A stretch of 64,000 nt of DNA from an uncultured Draconibacterium sp. (GTDB taxonomy: Bacteria > Bacteroidota > Bacteroidia > Bacteroidales > Prolixibacteraceae): positions 62,001 to 126,000 of the forward strand of contig CANLMQ010000001.1 in the NCBI GenBank assembly GCA_947492175.1. Reading direction: 5' to 3'. The position numbers and the translations under genes were made by a program. The stretch's first letter is position 1; each line of letters starts with the position of its first letter. Positions 44,362 to 53,102 of this stretch are shown here, piece after piece. The notes beneath the pieces are model-generated. The model did no database searches, was not told the origin of the DNA, and saw nothing but the letters and a program-made list of their open reading frames with translations.

Positions 44362-44632
44362 GGATAAAAAATGGCTGTTATTAATAACGAGTATTGACAA
44401 CGAGCCGGGTTATCCAATAGTACATTTTTTAGTCATTTAAGATAATAAAACTTACCTTTTTTTTAAATCCCGGTCTTTATCGGGCTCTTTTATTGCAGGT
44501 TAAATTCGAAATACGCAGATAACAAATATCGAACCGCTTGTCTTCCCAAAACGTTCAAATGCTAACCAAATTCTCGTAAAACGGATACAGAAATAAAAAA
44601 ACAACCTGAAATCTCATCTTTTTAAGATTTTT

Positions 44633-44661
44633 TGTCACCCGACATGCAACTCAATTGCGTC
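44633..44661 (+). promoter_or_regulatory. ECF-type promoter element before the T9SS-protein gene
   Basis: TGTCACCC (44633-44640), 18 nt, GTC (44659-44661), 50 bp before the ATG at 44711. The surrounding bases TTGCGTCGTTCATGCG align with TTGCGTCCTACATACG of the fecR element at 43731-43758. Confidence 0.6.
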
Positions 44662-44710
44662 GTTCATGCGTACAGAATTATAAGTAAATTCTAATTTCAA
44701 ATTAAATATT

Positions 44711-46768
44711 ATGAGAAAAATTTACCTATTTGTTTTAATTGTTTTGTTGGGAGTAAGTGTAAAAGCCCAATATGTAAATCTGGTGGAAAATTCTGCCGAA
44801 GGCGAATTAAGCACCAGTCCGACTGATTTAATCGCTGCTGGAGACGAACTGGTTTATAGTGGTAGGTATAATTACTACGATTACTACAGTACTTTTTTTG
44901 GCGAGATTGTTACAAGAACCGGTTACGATACTGAGATGTTTATTTTTAATGCCGCTAGCGATACTATTTCATTTATCGACCTTAATACAGAAACCTCTGA
45001 GGCAACTGATGCAATGGGGGAAACATATACAAAATACACCAGTTCTTATTTCGACAATCCAATCGTTTACAACAATGTATTGTACTTTGAGGCTCAAACT
45101 GATGACACAACCCGATTGTTTCAATACGTACCTGGATCAGGAGCTCCTACAGCTGTAACGAATACACTATTTAACTCTCCACAAGTTCATAACGATACTT
45201 TATATTTTTGTGAGGGTGGAAATGCACCAATTGGATATTTTGATGGAACTACCGTGGTAACCTTTTCTGCGATGGACACATTAATTGATGTGTACAATTA
45301 CGAGTTTACAATGCTCAACAATAAATTCATTGTTTCAGGAGAAGATGAAAAAACCAGCGCAGGTAACGAGCTTTATGTTTACGATCCGGCTCAACCTGAC
45401 ACTGTTGTTTTATTAGCAGACATAAATGTTGGCTCAAGCAGATACGATGATGCAAATGTGAGATACCTGACAAATGCTGGAGAAAAGGTTTATTTTAGGG
45501 TTTATACCTATAAAGGAACAGCCAGTGGAAGTACAGCTTATACCATCTGGGAAACTAACGGAACTGCTGAGGGAACAGTTCCCGTTGACGCAATCAATTC
45601 TCAAATCGACAGTTTGAGCGCAGAAATCCTTTTTGCTGATGACGACATGCTTTACTTTTATGCTTCTGTTGGCGGAGTTAGTACACACAGACAACTTTTC
45701 TCTTACAATACCTCGTCAGGTGTAGTGACTCATCTTTCTGCCAATGCTGATGAAAGACATTATCCGAAAGATATGGCGAAACTTGACGGTGTAATTTATT
45801 ATGCCGGAAGTAAAGATTCAAGATCTTTTCTTTACAAAATCGAAGGTTCAGGTGTAGAACTTGTGGATTCGTTGGTTTTCGATGTTGAAAACCTAACCGT
45901 TTTAGATGGTAAACTCTATTTCTCAGGAAATATGATGCTTCAGTCGGAAGAAGGTGGTTTTGTTGAAACAGGTTCGGAGTTAATGGTTTACGATCCAAAC
46001 AATACAACAGCCGTTAACCCATACTTATCAGACTTAACTTTGGCCGACACAACAATCGACGGTTTTGATGCTTTCACCGGATCATACGAAGTAATTTTAC
46101 CTGTGGGAGGTACTGCCGCTTCTATTGGAGGAACACCAGCCGATCCGGCAGCCACTGTTACAGTTACACAGGCAACTGCAGTTCCTGGCGTTGCTACCAT
46201 TGAGGTAGTTGCTGCTGATGGAGTAACAACTCGTACTTATACCGTTAATTTCCGCGAAGTTTCAACTGATGCAACTTTAGCTGAATTGAATATAGCTGAT
46301 ACTTTAATCGCCGGATTTGATCCTGCAGTTCTTAGCTACGAAATCAAAATTACTTCCGACTCAATGGAAATTCCTGAGATTTCGGGTGTTGCTTTCGATA
46401 TGAATGCTACGGTTACTGTGGTTCAGGCGGACACACTTCCGGGAACTGCAACTGTTACCGTAGTAGCCGAAGACGGAACTACTGAAATGGTTTACACCAT
46501 TAATTTTGTTGAAACAATAACTGCAGTTGATGCTGTTTTTGAATCGCAGTTTAATGTTTACCCAACAGTTACCAATCAATACTTTAATGTTGATTTAGGA
46601 AGCAACAAAAGCGCAAGAGTTAGCGTATTCAGTCTTACAGGGCAAATGATATTAGACAAGGAATTCCAGCAGTCACAGGCAAAAGTCCATGTTGACAAAG
46701 CCGGAATTTATTTGATTCGTGTTACTAACGAATCGGAAATGAAGACATTTAAAGTTATTAAGCAGTAG
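44711..46768 (+). CDS. Secreted protein with T9SS sorting domain and beta-sandwich repeats
   Basis: 685 residues. Signal peptide MRKIYLFVLIVLLGVSVKAQ. Residues about 25-430 resemble bladed repeats of the ELWxxDGT type (for example TIWETNGTAEGTVPVDA) suggesting a propeller. Two cadherin-like beta-sandwich repeats follow: NPYLSDLTLADTTIDGFDAF with TVEV-type endings, and ATLAELNIADTLIAGFDPAV to VYTINFVE. The last 80 residues are a type A T9SS sorting domain (FNVYPTVTNQYFNVDL, VSVFSLTGQMIL, AGIYLIRVTNES, TFKVIKQ), so the protein is exported through the Por system and probably anchored or released at the surface. The ECF-type element upstream suggests co-regulation with the SusCD loci. Confidence 0.85.
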   Translation: MRKIYLFVLIVLLGVSVKAQYVNLVENSAEGELSTSPTDLIAAGDELVYSGRYNYYDYYSTFFGEIVTRTGYDTEMFIFNAASDTISFIDLNTETSEATDAMGETYTKYTSSYFDNPIVYNNVLYFEAQTDDTTRLFQYVPGSGAPTAVTNTLFNSPQVHNDTLYFCEGGNAPIGYFDGTTVVTFSAMDTLIDVYNYEFTMLNNKFIVSGEDEKTSAGNELYVYDPAQPDTVVLLADINVGSSRYDDANVRYLTNAGEKVYFRVYTYKGTASGSTAYTIWETNGTAEGTVPVDAINSQIDSLSAEILFADDDMLYFYASVGGVSTHRQLFSYNTSSGVVTHLSANADERHYPKDMAKLDGVIYYAGSKDSRSFLYKIEGSGVELVDSLVFDVENLTVLDGKLYFSGNMMLQSEEGGFVETGSELMVYDPNNTTAVNPYLSDLTLADTTIDGFDAFTGSYEVILPVGGTAASIGGTPADPAATVTVTQATAVPGVATIEVVAADGVTTRTYTVNFREVSTDATLAELNIADTLIAGFDPAVLSYEIKITSDSMEIPEISGVAFDMNATVTVVQADTLPGTATVTVVAEDGTTEMVYTINFVETITAVDAVFESQFNVYPTVTNQYFNVDLGSNKSARVSVFSLTGQMILDKEFQQSQAKVHVDKAGIYLIRVTNESEMKTFKVIKQ

Positions 46769-46796
46769 AATTGGTTTAAAAAATAGCTTCACTCAC

Positions 46797-46830
46797 AAAA
46801 AGGCCCGCCTGTATTTAAGCGAGCCTTTTT
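46797..46830 (+). terminator. Intrinsic terminator after the T9SS-protein gene
   Basis: AAAAAGGC (46797-46804) pairs with GCCTTTTT (46823-46830), with a further CGC/GCG pairing inside. Confidence 0.75.
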
Positions 46831-46837
46831 ATATTTG
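46830..46837 (+). promoter_or_regulatory. -7 box (TAnnTTTG) for the TPR-protein gene
   Basis: TATATTTG, exact consensus, about 32 bp before the ATG at 46870 and directly after the terminator of the previous gene. No -33 TTG visible. Confidence 0.4.
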
Positions 46838-46869
46838 TGCTGATTTAATTCAATTTCAATAATTATACG

Positions 46870-47718
46870 ATGAAAAATCTGTTCATATTTTTAATGCTGA
46901 CGCTGGCAACACAGGCACAATCCCAAGAATCTTTTCAATCACTTTGCGGTATGGCCCAAAAGGAGGTTGATGCCCAGAATTATGAAAAAGCAGTCGAATT
47001 TTACGATAAGGCTTTAACACTAAAAACCGATGACGCTACAAAAATGCGTTGGACCGCTTTGCTGGCAAGCGTTTGTGCATCGCACCTTAACGATGAACAG
47101 TTGATGTTAAAATACAATAACATTGCAATTGATTGTGGTTCGACCGACGTGTTTATGTTGGACCAACAACTGGAATTGGCTGAAAAATATAAAGACCTGA
47201 ATACTACTGAAAAAACCCTGAATGCTGCTAGAAACCTGGATGGGAAGTACAAAAAATACAGTTTAATGTTGATGTACTTCTATTATAAAAACAAAAAATA
47301 TGCTGAAACAGAGGCTACCGCAGATGAGATTTTAGTTATTGATTCGGATAACGTGAATGCCATGACCTATAAGGGATTGGCATTAATACAAACAGGTAAC
47401 AATGAAAAAGCAATTGAAAACTTCGAGTCAGTGCTTAACATTTCACCCAACAACCTGAATGCCAACATCCAGACTGGCATGATTCTTTACAACAAAGCAA
47501 AAACACTCTTTGATTCGGCCAATAAAAATTATGAAAATATAAAGTCGCCAACAGCTCTTCAATATCATCAATATAAAAAGGAAATTGTTAAGTCAAAACC
47601 ATATTACGAACAATGTTTGCCTTACCTTAAAAAATATAATTCTGTCAAGAGCCAGAAAAATATAACCAATGCAATTAGCGAAGCCGAAAGTAGAATAAAT
47701 GATCTGGAGAACTTATAA
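46870..47718 (+). CDS. Secreted or periplasmic TPR protein
   Basis: 282 residues. Signal peptide MKNLFIFLMLTLATQAQSQ. Several tetratricopeptide repeats follow: AQKEVDAQNYEKAVEFYDKA near residues 29-48, KNKKYAETEATADEILVIDS near 143-162, and GLALIQTGNNEKAIENFESV near 171-190. TPR proteins act as scaffolds for other proteins; no specific partner can be given. Own promoter box and a shared terminator downstream make it a single-gene unit. Confidence 0.75.
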   Translation: MKNLFIFLMLTLATQAQSQESFQSLCGMAQKEVDAQNYEKAVEFYDKALTLKTDDATKMRWTALLASVCASHLNDEQLMLKYNNIAIDCGSTDVFMLDQQLELAEKYKDLNTTEKTLNAARNLDGKYKKYSLMLMYFYYKNKKYAETEATADEILVIDSDNVNAMTYKGLALIQTGNNEKAIENFESVLNISPNNLNANIQTGMILYNKAKTLFDSANKNYENIKSPTALQYHQYKKEIVKSKPYYEQCLPYLKKYNSVKSQKNITNAISEAESRINDLENL

Positions 47719-47810
47719 ACGACACCCCGGATAAGTTTATATGTAACATTTTGTGATTAATTTGAACACCCCATTAAAAGTTTGACGAAAAAATAAATAC
47801 AAACAGACTA

Positions 47811-47846
47811 AAAAAAGCCGCTCATTTAACGAACGGCTTTCTTTTT
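47811..47846. terminator. Bidirectional terminator between the TPR gene and rng
   Basis: AAAGCCG (47814-47820) pairs with CGGCTTT (47834-47840), flanked by A-run on the left and T-run on the right, so it can act on both strands between two convergent genes. Confidence 0.8.
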
Positions 47847-49396
47847 TATAAGATAATTTCTTCCAAATTCTCATCAAAAAAATGATATTCCAAATAGGAA
47901 TATGAACTGACAGCTTCTATATTTATCCACTTTAGGTATTTCAAAAACCAGATCCTCTGGACGCTTTTGAATCCTTTGGTTAAATATGCTGCCACAAAGG
48001 GATGAACTTTTAAGTATAATTTCTTTTTATTCAACTCTTTTAGAGCGTATTTTACTTTGCCGTCTATTTCATCGCCAAATAATACTGTAGGCACAATTTT
48101 ACCTGTTCCTTTGCAAGTCGGACAGCTTTCTGCTGTTTCGATATTCTCTTCGGGGCGAACCCGTTGCCTGGTAATTTGCATCAGGCAAAACTTGCTTAAA
48201 GGCAGAATATTGTGCTTGGTCCTGTCGTTGGCCATAATCGCCTTCATGTGTTCGTTCACTTTCTGGCGGTTGGCGGCAACGTGCATGTCGATGAAATCAA
48301 TAACTATGATTCCACCCATGTCTCTCAACCGTAATTGTCTTGCTATTTCATCGCAGGCTGCAAGGTTAACTTCCAGTGCATTTTTTTCCTGGTCGTTACC
48401 TGCTCTTGCCCGGTTACCACTGTTAACATCTATTACATGAAACGCTTCGGTATGCTCTACAATTAAATAGGCACCATCTTTAAACGAAACTATTTTCCCA
48501 AACGACGCTTTAATTTGTTTGTCAATACCAAAATGGTCGAAAATAGGTTGGCGTCCTTTGTAATACTTTACAATTTTTCTTTTGTCAGCCTGGATGCTGC
48601 CTATGTAATCGGCAATTTCGCTGCTAACCGAATGATCGTTTACAATAATACTGTTAAAGTCAGGATGATAAATGTCGCGCAAGAGTGCTGTTGTTCGGTC
48701 TATCTCGCTAATTAACAGCGAAGGAGCCTGCACCCTGCTTAGCTGATGAAAAATAGTTTCCCATTTTTCGACAAGTCTTCTGAGCTCCTGATCGAGTTCG
48801 GCGACTTTTTTACCTTCGGCTACAGTTCTGATAATTATCCCGTATTTTCGGGGTTTAATGCTTTGTACTAATTTTTTTAACCGGTTTTTTTCCTCGTTGG
48901 TTTTAATTTTTTGCGATACAGATATTTTATCGCTAAATGGCATTAAAACCAAGTTCCGGCCTGCAATTGAAATTTCAGATGTTAAACGTGGCCCTTTTGT
49001 TGAAATGGGTTCTTTGGCAACCTGTACCAAAATTTTCTGACCTACTTTTAACAGTTCGTTTACTTTACCTTCTTTATTAATGTCCGGTTCCGAATGGATC
49101 CGTGAGATGGAAGAAATTTTGTTTTTACGGGACGATGCAATTCGCAGAAACTTATTGAGTGTTGCAAATTGAGGCCCCATGTCAAGGTAATGTAAAAAAG
49201 CATCTTTACTGTAACCTACGTCGATAAATGCAGCGTTTAAACTAGGCATAATTTTTTTCACTTTGCCGAGGTAAATATCCCCAACAGCGAATTTTGCCCC
49301 GCTTCTTTCTCTACTTAGTTCAACAAGCTTTTTATTTTCCTGTAAGGCAATAACAATTTCGGATGGAGTTACATCAATTAATAAATCGCTACTCAC
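47846..49396 (-). CDS. rng: Ribonuclease G/E family endoribonuclease
   Basis: 516-residue single-strand-specific endoribonuclease of rRNA maturation and mRNA decay, close in length to E. coli RNase G (489) and lacking the long degradosome tail of RNase E. An S1 domain is at about 38-125 (DIYLGKVKKIMPSLNAAFID). The DNase-I-like catalytic core has FHVIDVNSGNR and GGIIVIDFIDM with the magnesium-binding aspartates. The zinc-link motif CPTCKGTGK, which joins subunits, is near residue 435. Single gene; the small basic ribosomal-type gene and HU lie upstream on the same strand, separated by a large palindrome. Confidence 0.95.
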   Translation of the reverse strand: MSSDLLIDVTPSEIVIALQENKKLVELSRERSGAKFAVGDIYLGKVKKIMPSLNAAFIDVGYSKDAFLHYLDMGPQFATLNKFLRIASSRKNKISSISRIHSEPDINKEGKVNELLKVGQKILVQVAKEPISTKGPRLTSEISIAGRNLVLMPFSDKISVSQKIKTNEEKNRLKKLVQSIKPRKYGIIIRTVAEGKKVAELDQELRRLVEKWETIFHQLSRVQAPSLLISEIDRTTALLRDIYHPDFNSIIVNDHSVSSEIADYIGSIQADKRKIVKYYKGRQPIFDHFGIDKQIKASFGKIVSFKDGAYLIVEHTEAFHVIDVNSGNRARAGNDQEKNALEVNLAACDEIARQLRLRDMGGIIVIDFIDMHVAANRQKVNEHMKAIMANDRTKHNILPLSKFCLMQITRQRVRPEENIETAESCPTCKGTGKIVPTVLFGDEIDGKVKYALKELNKKKLYLKVHPFVAAYLTKGFKSVQRIWFLKYLKWINIEAVSSYSYLEYHFFDENLEEIIL

Positions 49397-49591
49397 AACC
49401 TTAAATAAATCTTTAATTTTTGTTACAGTTTTAAATTTTATTTTCAGAATACATATGCAATCTTTCTGAACCCATCAAAAGGAAATAAACACAAACAGCC
49501 TATTCCTTGTGGGAATTCAATCATTAATGCATAAAAATATCAAAGAAATAAATTTAGAACGATAACGTAGTTAATACTAATGTTTATAACA

Positions 49592-49628
49592 GATTAAACC
49601 TAAAGCATTAAATGCTTTAGGTTTAATC
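49592..49628. repeat. Perfect 18-bp inverted repeat, probable terminator-like hairpin
   Basis: GATTAAACCTAAAGCATT (49592-49609), one central A, and its exact reverse complement (49611-49628). It lies 32 bp after the end of the 30-residue basic protein gene and about 195 bp before rng. It can end transcription of the HU/basic-protein operon, though the T-rich tail is part of the stem itself. Confidence 0.75.
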
Positions 49629-49659
49629 AATATTCTCAAGATTTTATCTTAATAAAACC

Positions 49660-49752
49660 TTATTTCTTCTTCTTGTGCCTGTTCTTACGCAATCTTTTTT
49701 TGCGTTTATGAGTGGCCATCTTATGTCTTTTTCTTTTTTTTCCGCTCGGCAT
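49660..49752 (-). CDS. 30-residue very basic ribosomal-type protein (AURKAIP1/COX24-like)
   Basis: A reading frame of 30 codons starting MPSGKKRKRHKMATHKRKKR and ending in KKKK; more than half of the residues are Lys, Arg or His. This matches the short proteins annotated in Bacteroidota as AURKAIP1/COX24 domain-containing, which are thought to belong to the small ribosomal subunit. The start at 49752 is only 6 bp after the HU stop, so the two genes are co-transcribed. A gene of this size is easily missed by automatic calling. Identification rests on composition and remembered sequence, and is fairly strong. Confidence 0.8.
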   Translation of the reverse strand: MPSGKKRKRHKMATHKRKKRLRKNRHKKKK

Positions 49753-49758
49753 AACTCT

Positions 49759-50043
49759 TTATTTTACTTGATTTTTAACTTGTGATACAAATGTTTTCGC
49801 TGGTTTAAATGAAGGAATATTGTGTGCAGGAATAATAATAGTAGTATTCTTAGATATATTTCTCGCTGTTTTTTCTGCTCTTTTCTTCACAACAAAACTA
49901 CCGAAACCTCTCAGGTAAACGTTCTTACCATCAACCAGTGAATCTTTTACAGTCTCCATAAAAGCTTCAACTGTCTTTTGAACAGTTACTTTCTCTATTC
50001 CTGTTTCTTTAGAAATTTCATTTACAATATCTGCCTTAGTCAT
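49759..50043 (-). CDS. HU/IHF-family DNA-binding protein
   Basis: 94-residue histone-like protein that bends and packs DNA. Family features: MTKADIVNEISKETGIEKVT, FMETVKDSLVDGKNVYLRGF, then GSFVVKKRAEKTARN and the arm with PAHNIPSFKPAKTF. The usual RNPxTG tip of the arm is replaced by RNISKNT, which is common in this phylum. It heads a two-gene unit with the 30-residue basic protein. A TAnnTTTG box is about 50 bp upstream. Confidence 0.93.
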   Translation of the reverse strand: MTKADIVNEISKETGIEKVTVQKTVEAFMETVKDSLVDGKNVYLRGFGSFVVKKRAEKTARNISKNTTIIIPAHNIPSFKPAKTFVSQVKNQVK

Positions 50044-50093
50044 CTCTTAAAATATTTAATTTTCAATGTATTAATCGTTTTTATTCGAGTTTG

Positions 50094-50101
50094 CAAAAAT
50101 A
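50094..50101 (-). promoter_or_regulatory. -7 box (TAnnTTTG) for the HU gene
   Basis: TATTTTTG on the minus strand, 50 bp before the HU ATG. Exact consensus. Confidence 0.4.
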
Positions 50102-50138
50102 AAAATAATTATAAAACCGAAAAGCATTTCAATTAAAT

Positions 50139-50146
50139 TATTTTTG
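50139..50146 (+). promoter_or_regulatory. -7 box (TAnnTTTG) for mutY
   Basis: TATTTTTG, exact consensus, about 33 bp before the mutY ATG, arranged divergently to the HU box. Confidence 0.4.
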
Positions 50147-50179
50147 TTTTTACCAAGATTCTTAATCAGTTAGCAAAAA

Positions 50180-51235
50180 ATGGACATTTTCAGCAATAAA
50201 ATACACCAATGGTACAGCAATAATAAACGTGATCTCCCATGGAGAAATTCAAAAGATCCGTATCATATCTGGATATCGGAAATCATTCTTCAGCAGACTC
50301 GTATTGCACAAGGTACTAATTATTATTTACGTTTTATTAAAACATTCCCTACAATTGTTGATTTGGCAAATGCACACGAAGATGAAGTATTAAAATTGTG
50401 GCAGGGACTGGGCTATTATTCGCGGGCCAGAAACCTGCATGCAACTGCAAAAACCATTGTTAACTCATATGAAGCAGTTTTTCCGGAGGAGTATGATGAC
50501 ATTATAAAATTAAAAGGAATTGGTCCGTACACGGCAGCCGCTATTGCTTCAATAGCCTTCAATCTTCCCTACCCTGCTGTTGATGGTAATATATATCGTT
50601 TACTGTCGCGCCATTTCGGAATTGAAACCCCCATCGATTCGTCCGGCGGGAAAAAACAATTTCAGCAGTTATCAGAAGAGTTGATAAAAGACACTTCACC
50701 CGGGATGCACAACCAGGCATTAATGGAGTTTGGAGCCTTACATTGCACTCCCAAATCGCCCGATTGCAATTTATGTCCGGTTGCCGATTCTTGTTTTGCA
50801 AACCAGAATAATATGATTGAACTGTTGCCCGTAAAATCGAAAAAGACCAAACAAAGCAAACGTTACTTCTACTATTATTTAATAGATGACGGTATACATA
50901 TATATATAAATAAACGAACAGCGGACGATATCTGGAAAAACCTCCATGAGCTTCCGCTTCTCGAAAGCCCCCACGAAATACCGGATGAAAAGATTATTCA
51001 AAAGAAAGTTCCCTTTATTAATGGTATTAATTTTAATATCAAACTAATTTCGCCGCAAAAAAGACATGTTTTAAGCCACCAGATTATTAACGCAAAACTT
51101 ATATATGTAGAAGTAAGCCCCGATGTTAATATTACTGCCCCTCTTATACGGGTAAATAAAAAAGATATTTCTAAATTTGCTGTACCCAGATTAATTGAAC
51201 AATTTTTTGAAAGATTTGATCTGGTGCGAAAATAA
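50180..51235 (+). CDS. mutY: A/G-specific adenine DNA glycosylase
   Basis: 351 residues; removes adenine mispaired with 8-oxoguanine. Catalytic glutamate in WISEIILQQTRI (about residue 35), helix-hairpin-helix IIKLKGIGPYTAAAIASIAF at about 112-131, catalytic aspartate in YPAVDGNIYRLLSR, and the iron-sulfur cluster C-x6-C-x2-C-x5-C in CTPKSPDCNLCPVADSC (about 192-208). The C-terminal MutT-like recognition domain is present (QKRHVLSHQIINAKLIYVEV). First of a probable run mutY, ssb, gldE, gldD, sfp. Confidence 0.97.
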   Translation: MDIFSNKIHQWYSNNKRDLPWRNSKDPYHIWISEIILQQTRIAQGTNYYLRFIKTFPTIVDLANAHEDEVLKLWQGLGYYSRARNLHATAKTIVNSYEAVFPEEYDDIIKLKGIGPYTAAAIASIAFNLPYPAVDGNIYRLLSRHFGIETPIDSSGGKKQFQQLSEELIKDTSPGMHNQALMEFGALHCTPKSPDCNLCPVADSCFANQNNMIELLPVKSKKTKQSKRYFYYYLIDDGIHIYINKRTADDIWKNLHELPLLESPHEIPDEKIIQKKVPFINGINFNIKLISPQKRHVLSHQIINAKLIYVEVSPDVNITAPLIRVNKKDISKFAVPRLIEQFFERFDLVRK

Positions 51236-51289
51236 ATAAACAGGTGGATATTTTTCAATTTAAATGTTAACCAAAATAAATAAAAGATT

Positions 51290-51733
51290 ATGTCAGTAAA
51301 CAAAGTAATTTTAGTAGGAAATGTAGGTAAAGATCCGGAAGTGAGACATCTTGACTCAGGCGTAGCCGTTGCAAACTTTCCGTTAGCAACTTCTGAATCG
51401 TACACAGCAAAAAATGGCGAACGTGTTACAACTACCGAATGGCACAACATTGTATTGTGGCGAGGACTGGCAGATGTAGCCGAGAAATATGTAACCAAAG
51501 GGCGCCAGCTTTATATCGAAGGAAGAATCCGTACCCGTTCGTACGACGATAAAGATGGCAACAAACGCTACATTACTGAAATTTATGGCGACAGTATGCA
51601 AATGTTAGGAACCAAAGCTGATAACCAGGGTGGAGTTGCTCAAAACACACCGCAAGGATCACAAACATCAACTCCTGTTGTTAACGAACCGGAAATCGAA
51701 GAGCCTGGAGGCGATGATGATTTACCATTTTAA
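51290..51733 (+). CDS. ssb: Single-stranded DNA-binding protein
   Basis: 147 residues. OB-fold domain at 1-108 beginning MSVNKVILVGNVGKDPEVRH, with WHNIVLWRGLADVAEKYVTK and IEGRIRTRSYDDKDGNKRYI typical of bacterial SSB; a linker rich in Gln, Thr and Pro; and the acidic tip DDDLPF that binds partner proteins. 54 bp downstream of mutY and 16 bp before gldE, an order usual in this phylum. Confidence 0.97.
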   Translation: MSVNKVILVGNVGKDPEVRHLDSGVAVANFPLATSESYTAKNGERVTTTEWHNIVLWRGLADVAEKYVTKGRQLYIEGRIRTRSYDDKDGNKRYITEIYGDSMQMLGTKADNQGGVAQNTPQGSQTSTPVVNEPEIEEPGGDDDLPF

Positions 51734-51749
51734 ATCAAAACATTAACTA

Positions 51750-53072
51750 TTGGAAACAGAACCGCTAATTGCAATTGGCACACTCGGCAACTGGGACATT
51801 GATTTTCATCCCTTAACCATTGGAATAGCAATTTCGATTATTATTGTACTATTCCTGTTATTAAGTTCGGCATTGATCAGTGGCTCAGAAGTCGCTTATT
51901 TTTCGCTAAGTGCAGCCGACAAAAAAAAGTTAAAAAAGAAAAGCAAAACAAACGAACGCATTGTAAAAAACCTTGAAAGCCCTGAAAAACTACTGGCAAC
52001 AATACTGGTTACCAACAACTTTGTTAATGTTGGTATAATTATTTTAACTGCATTTATTACCAATAACCTGGTTGAGTTTGTGAATGCACCGGCATTGGAA
52101 TTTATTTTTCAGGTAGTTTTAATTACTTTTTTCCTGTTGCTTTTTGGCGAAATTATTCCAAAAGTTTATGCTACACATTTTGCATTATCATTTGCTAAAT
52201 TTATGGCTCTCCCCCTGCAAACACTAGAAAAAGTGTTTCGGCCGTTAAATGCAATTCTTATTTATTCCACAGGTTTTGTTAACCGGCGCCTGCAAAAACA
52301 TAAAAAAAACATTTCGATGGACGAAATCTCGCAGGCACTGGAACTTACTTCCGACCAGGAACTTTCGGAAGAAAAAGACATTCTGGAAGGAATTGTGAAA
52401 TTTGGGAATAAGGATGTTAGCGAAATTATGAAACCCCGGGTTGATGTTGTTTCCATCGACATCAAAACAGGATTTAGTGAAGTTCTGGAAATTATTAATG
52501 AATCAGGGTATTCCAGAATACCAGTTTACATCGACTCGTTTGATAACATTAGTGGCGTTCTCTATATAAAAGACATTCTTCCGCACAGCCATAAAAACAA
52601 TTCATTTAAGTGGCAAACAATAATTAGGGCACCGTTTTATGTTCCCAATACAAAAAAAATTAGTTCGTTGCTGGAAGAAATGCAAAAAAACAAAACGCAT
52701 TTGGCCATTGTAGTTGATGAATATGGCGGTACTTCCGGAATTGTAACGCTCGAAGATATTTTGGAAGAAATTGTGGGCGACATTACCGATGAGTTTGACG
52801 AAGAAGAAAATTTCTTTACCATGATTGCCGAAAATGAATTTTTGTTTGATGCAAAAGTACTACTTGGCGACTTTTACAAAATTGTAAATTGCGACGACAC
52901 CATTTTTAATGATGTAAAAGGCGATGCCGATACCCTTGCCGGCCTAATTCTGGAACTAAAGGGGGAAATTCCATCTTTACATGAAAAAATAAAATGTAAG
53001 AATTTTACGTTTACTATCGAAGAAGTTGACAACCGCAGAATTAAACAAATAAAAGTGCTTCTTAATAATTAA
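51750..53072 (+). CDS. gldE: Gliding-motility-associated CNNM/CorC-type membrane protein GldE
   Basis: 440 residues. DUF21/CNNM membrane region at about 20-200 (ISIIIVLFLLLSSALISGSE, FQVVLITFFLLLFGEIIPKV), two CBS domains at about 220-345 (IMKPRVDVVSIDIKTGFSEV, HLAIVVDEYGGTSGIVTLED), and a CorC_HlyC C-terminal domain (FLFDAKVLLGDFYKIVNCDD). The name follows from its place directly before gldD. The frame starts with TTG at 51750, 16 bp after ssb, and no good ATG is near. In Flavobacterium it supports GldD function; whether this organism glides is unknown. Confidence 0.88.
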   Translation: METEPLIAIGTLGNWDIDFHPLTIGIAISIIIVLFLLLSSALISGSEVAYFSLSAADKKKLKKKSKTNERIVKNLESPEKLLATILVTNNFVNVGIIILTAFITNNLVEFVNAPALEFIFQVVLITFFLLLFGEIIPKVYATHFALSFAKFMALPLQTLEKVFRPLNAILIYSTGFVNRRLQKHKKNISMDEISQALELTSDQELSEEKDILEGIVKFGNKDVSEIMKPRVDVVSIDIKTGFSEVLEIINESGYSRIPVYIDSFDNISGVLYIKDILPHSHKNNSFKWQTIIRAPFYVPNTKKISSLLEEMQKNKTHLAIVVDEYGGTSGIVTLEDILEEIVGDITDEFDEEENFFTMIAENEFLFDAKVLLGDFYKIVNCDDTIFNDVKGDADTLAGLILELKGEIPSLHEKIKCKNFTFTIEEVDNRRIKQIKVLLNN

Positions 53073-53102
53073 TTTCAACGGGCACTTGATACGCACAGAA
53101 CT

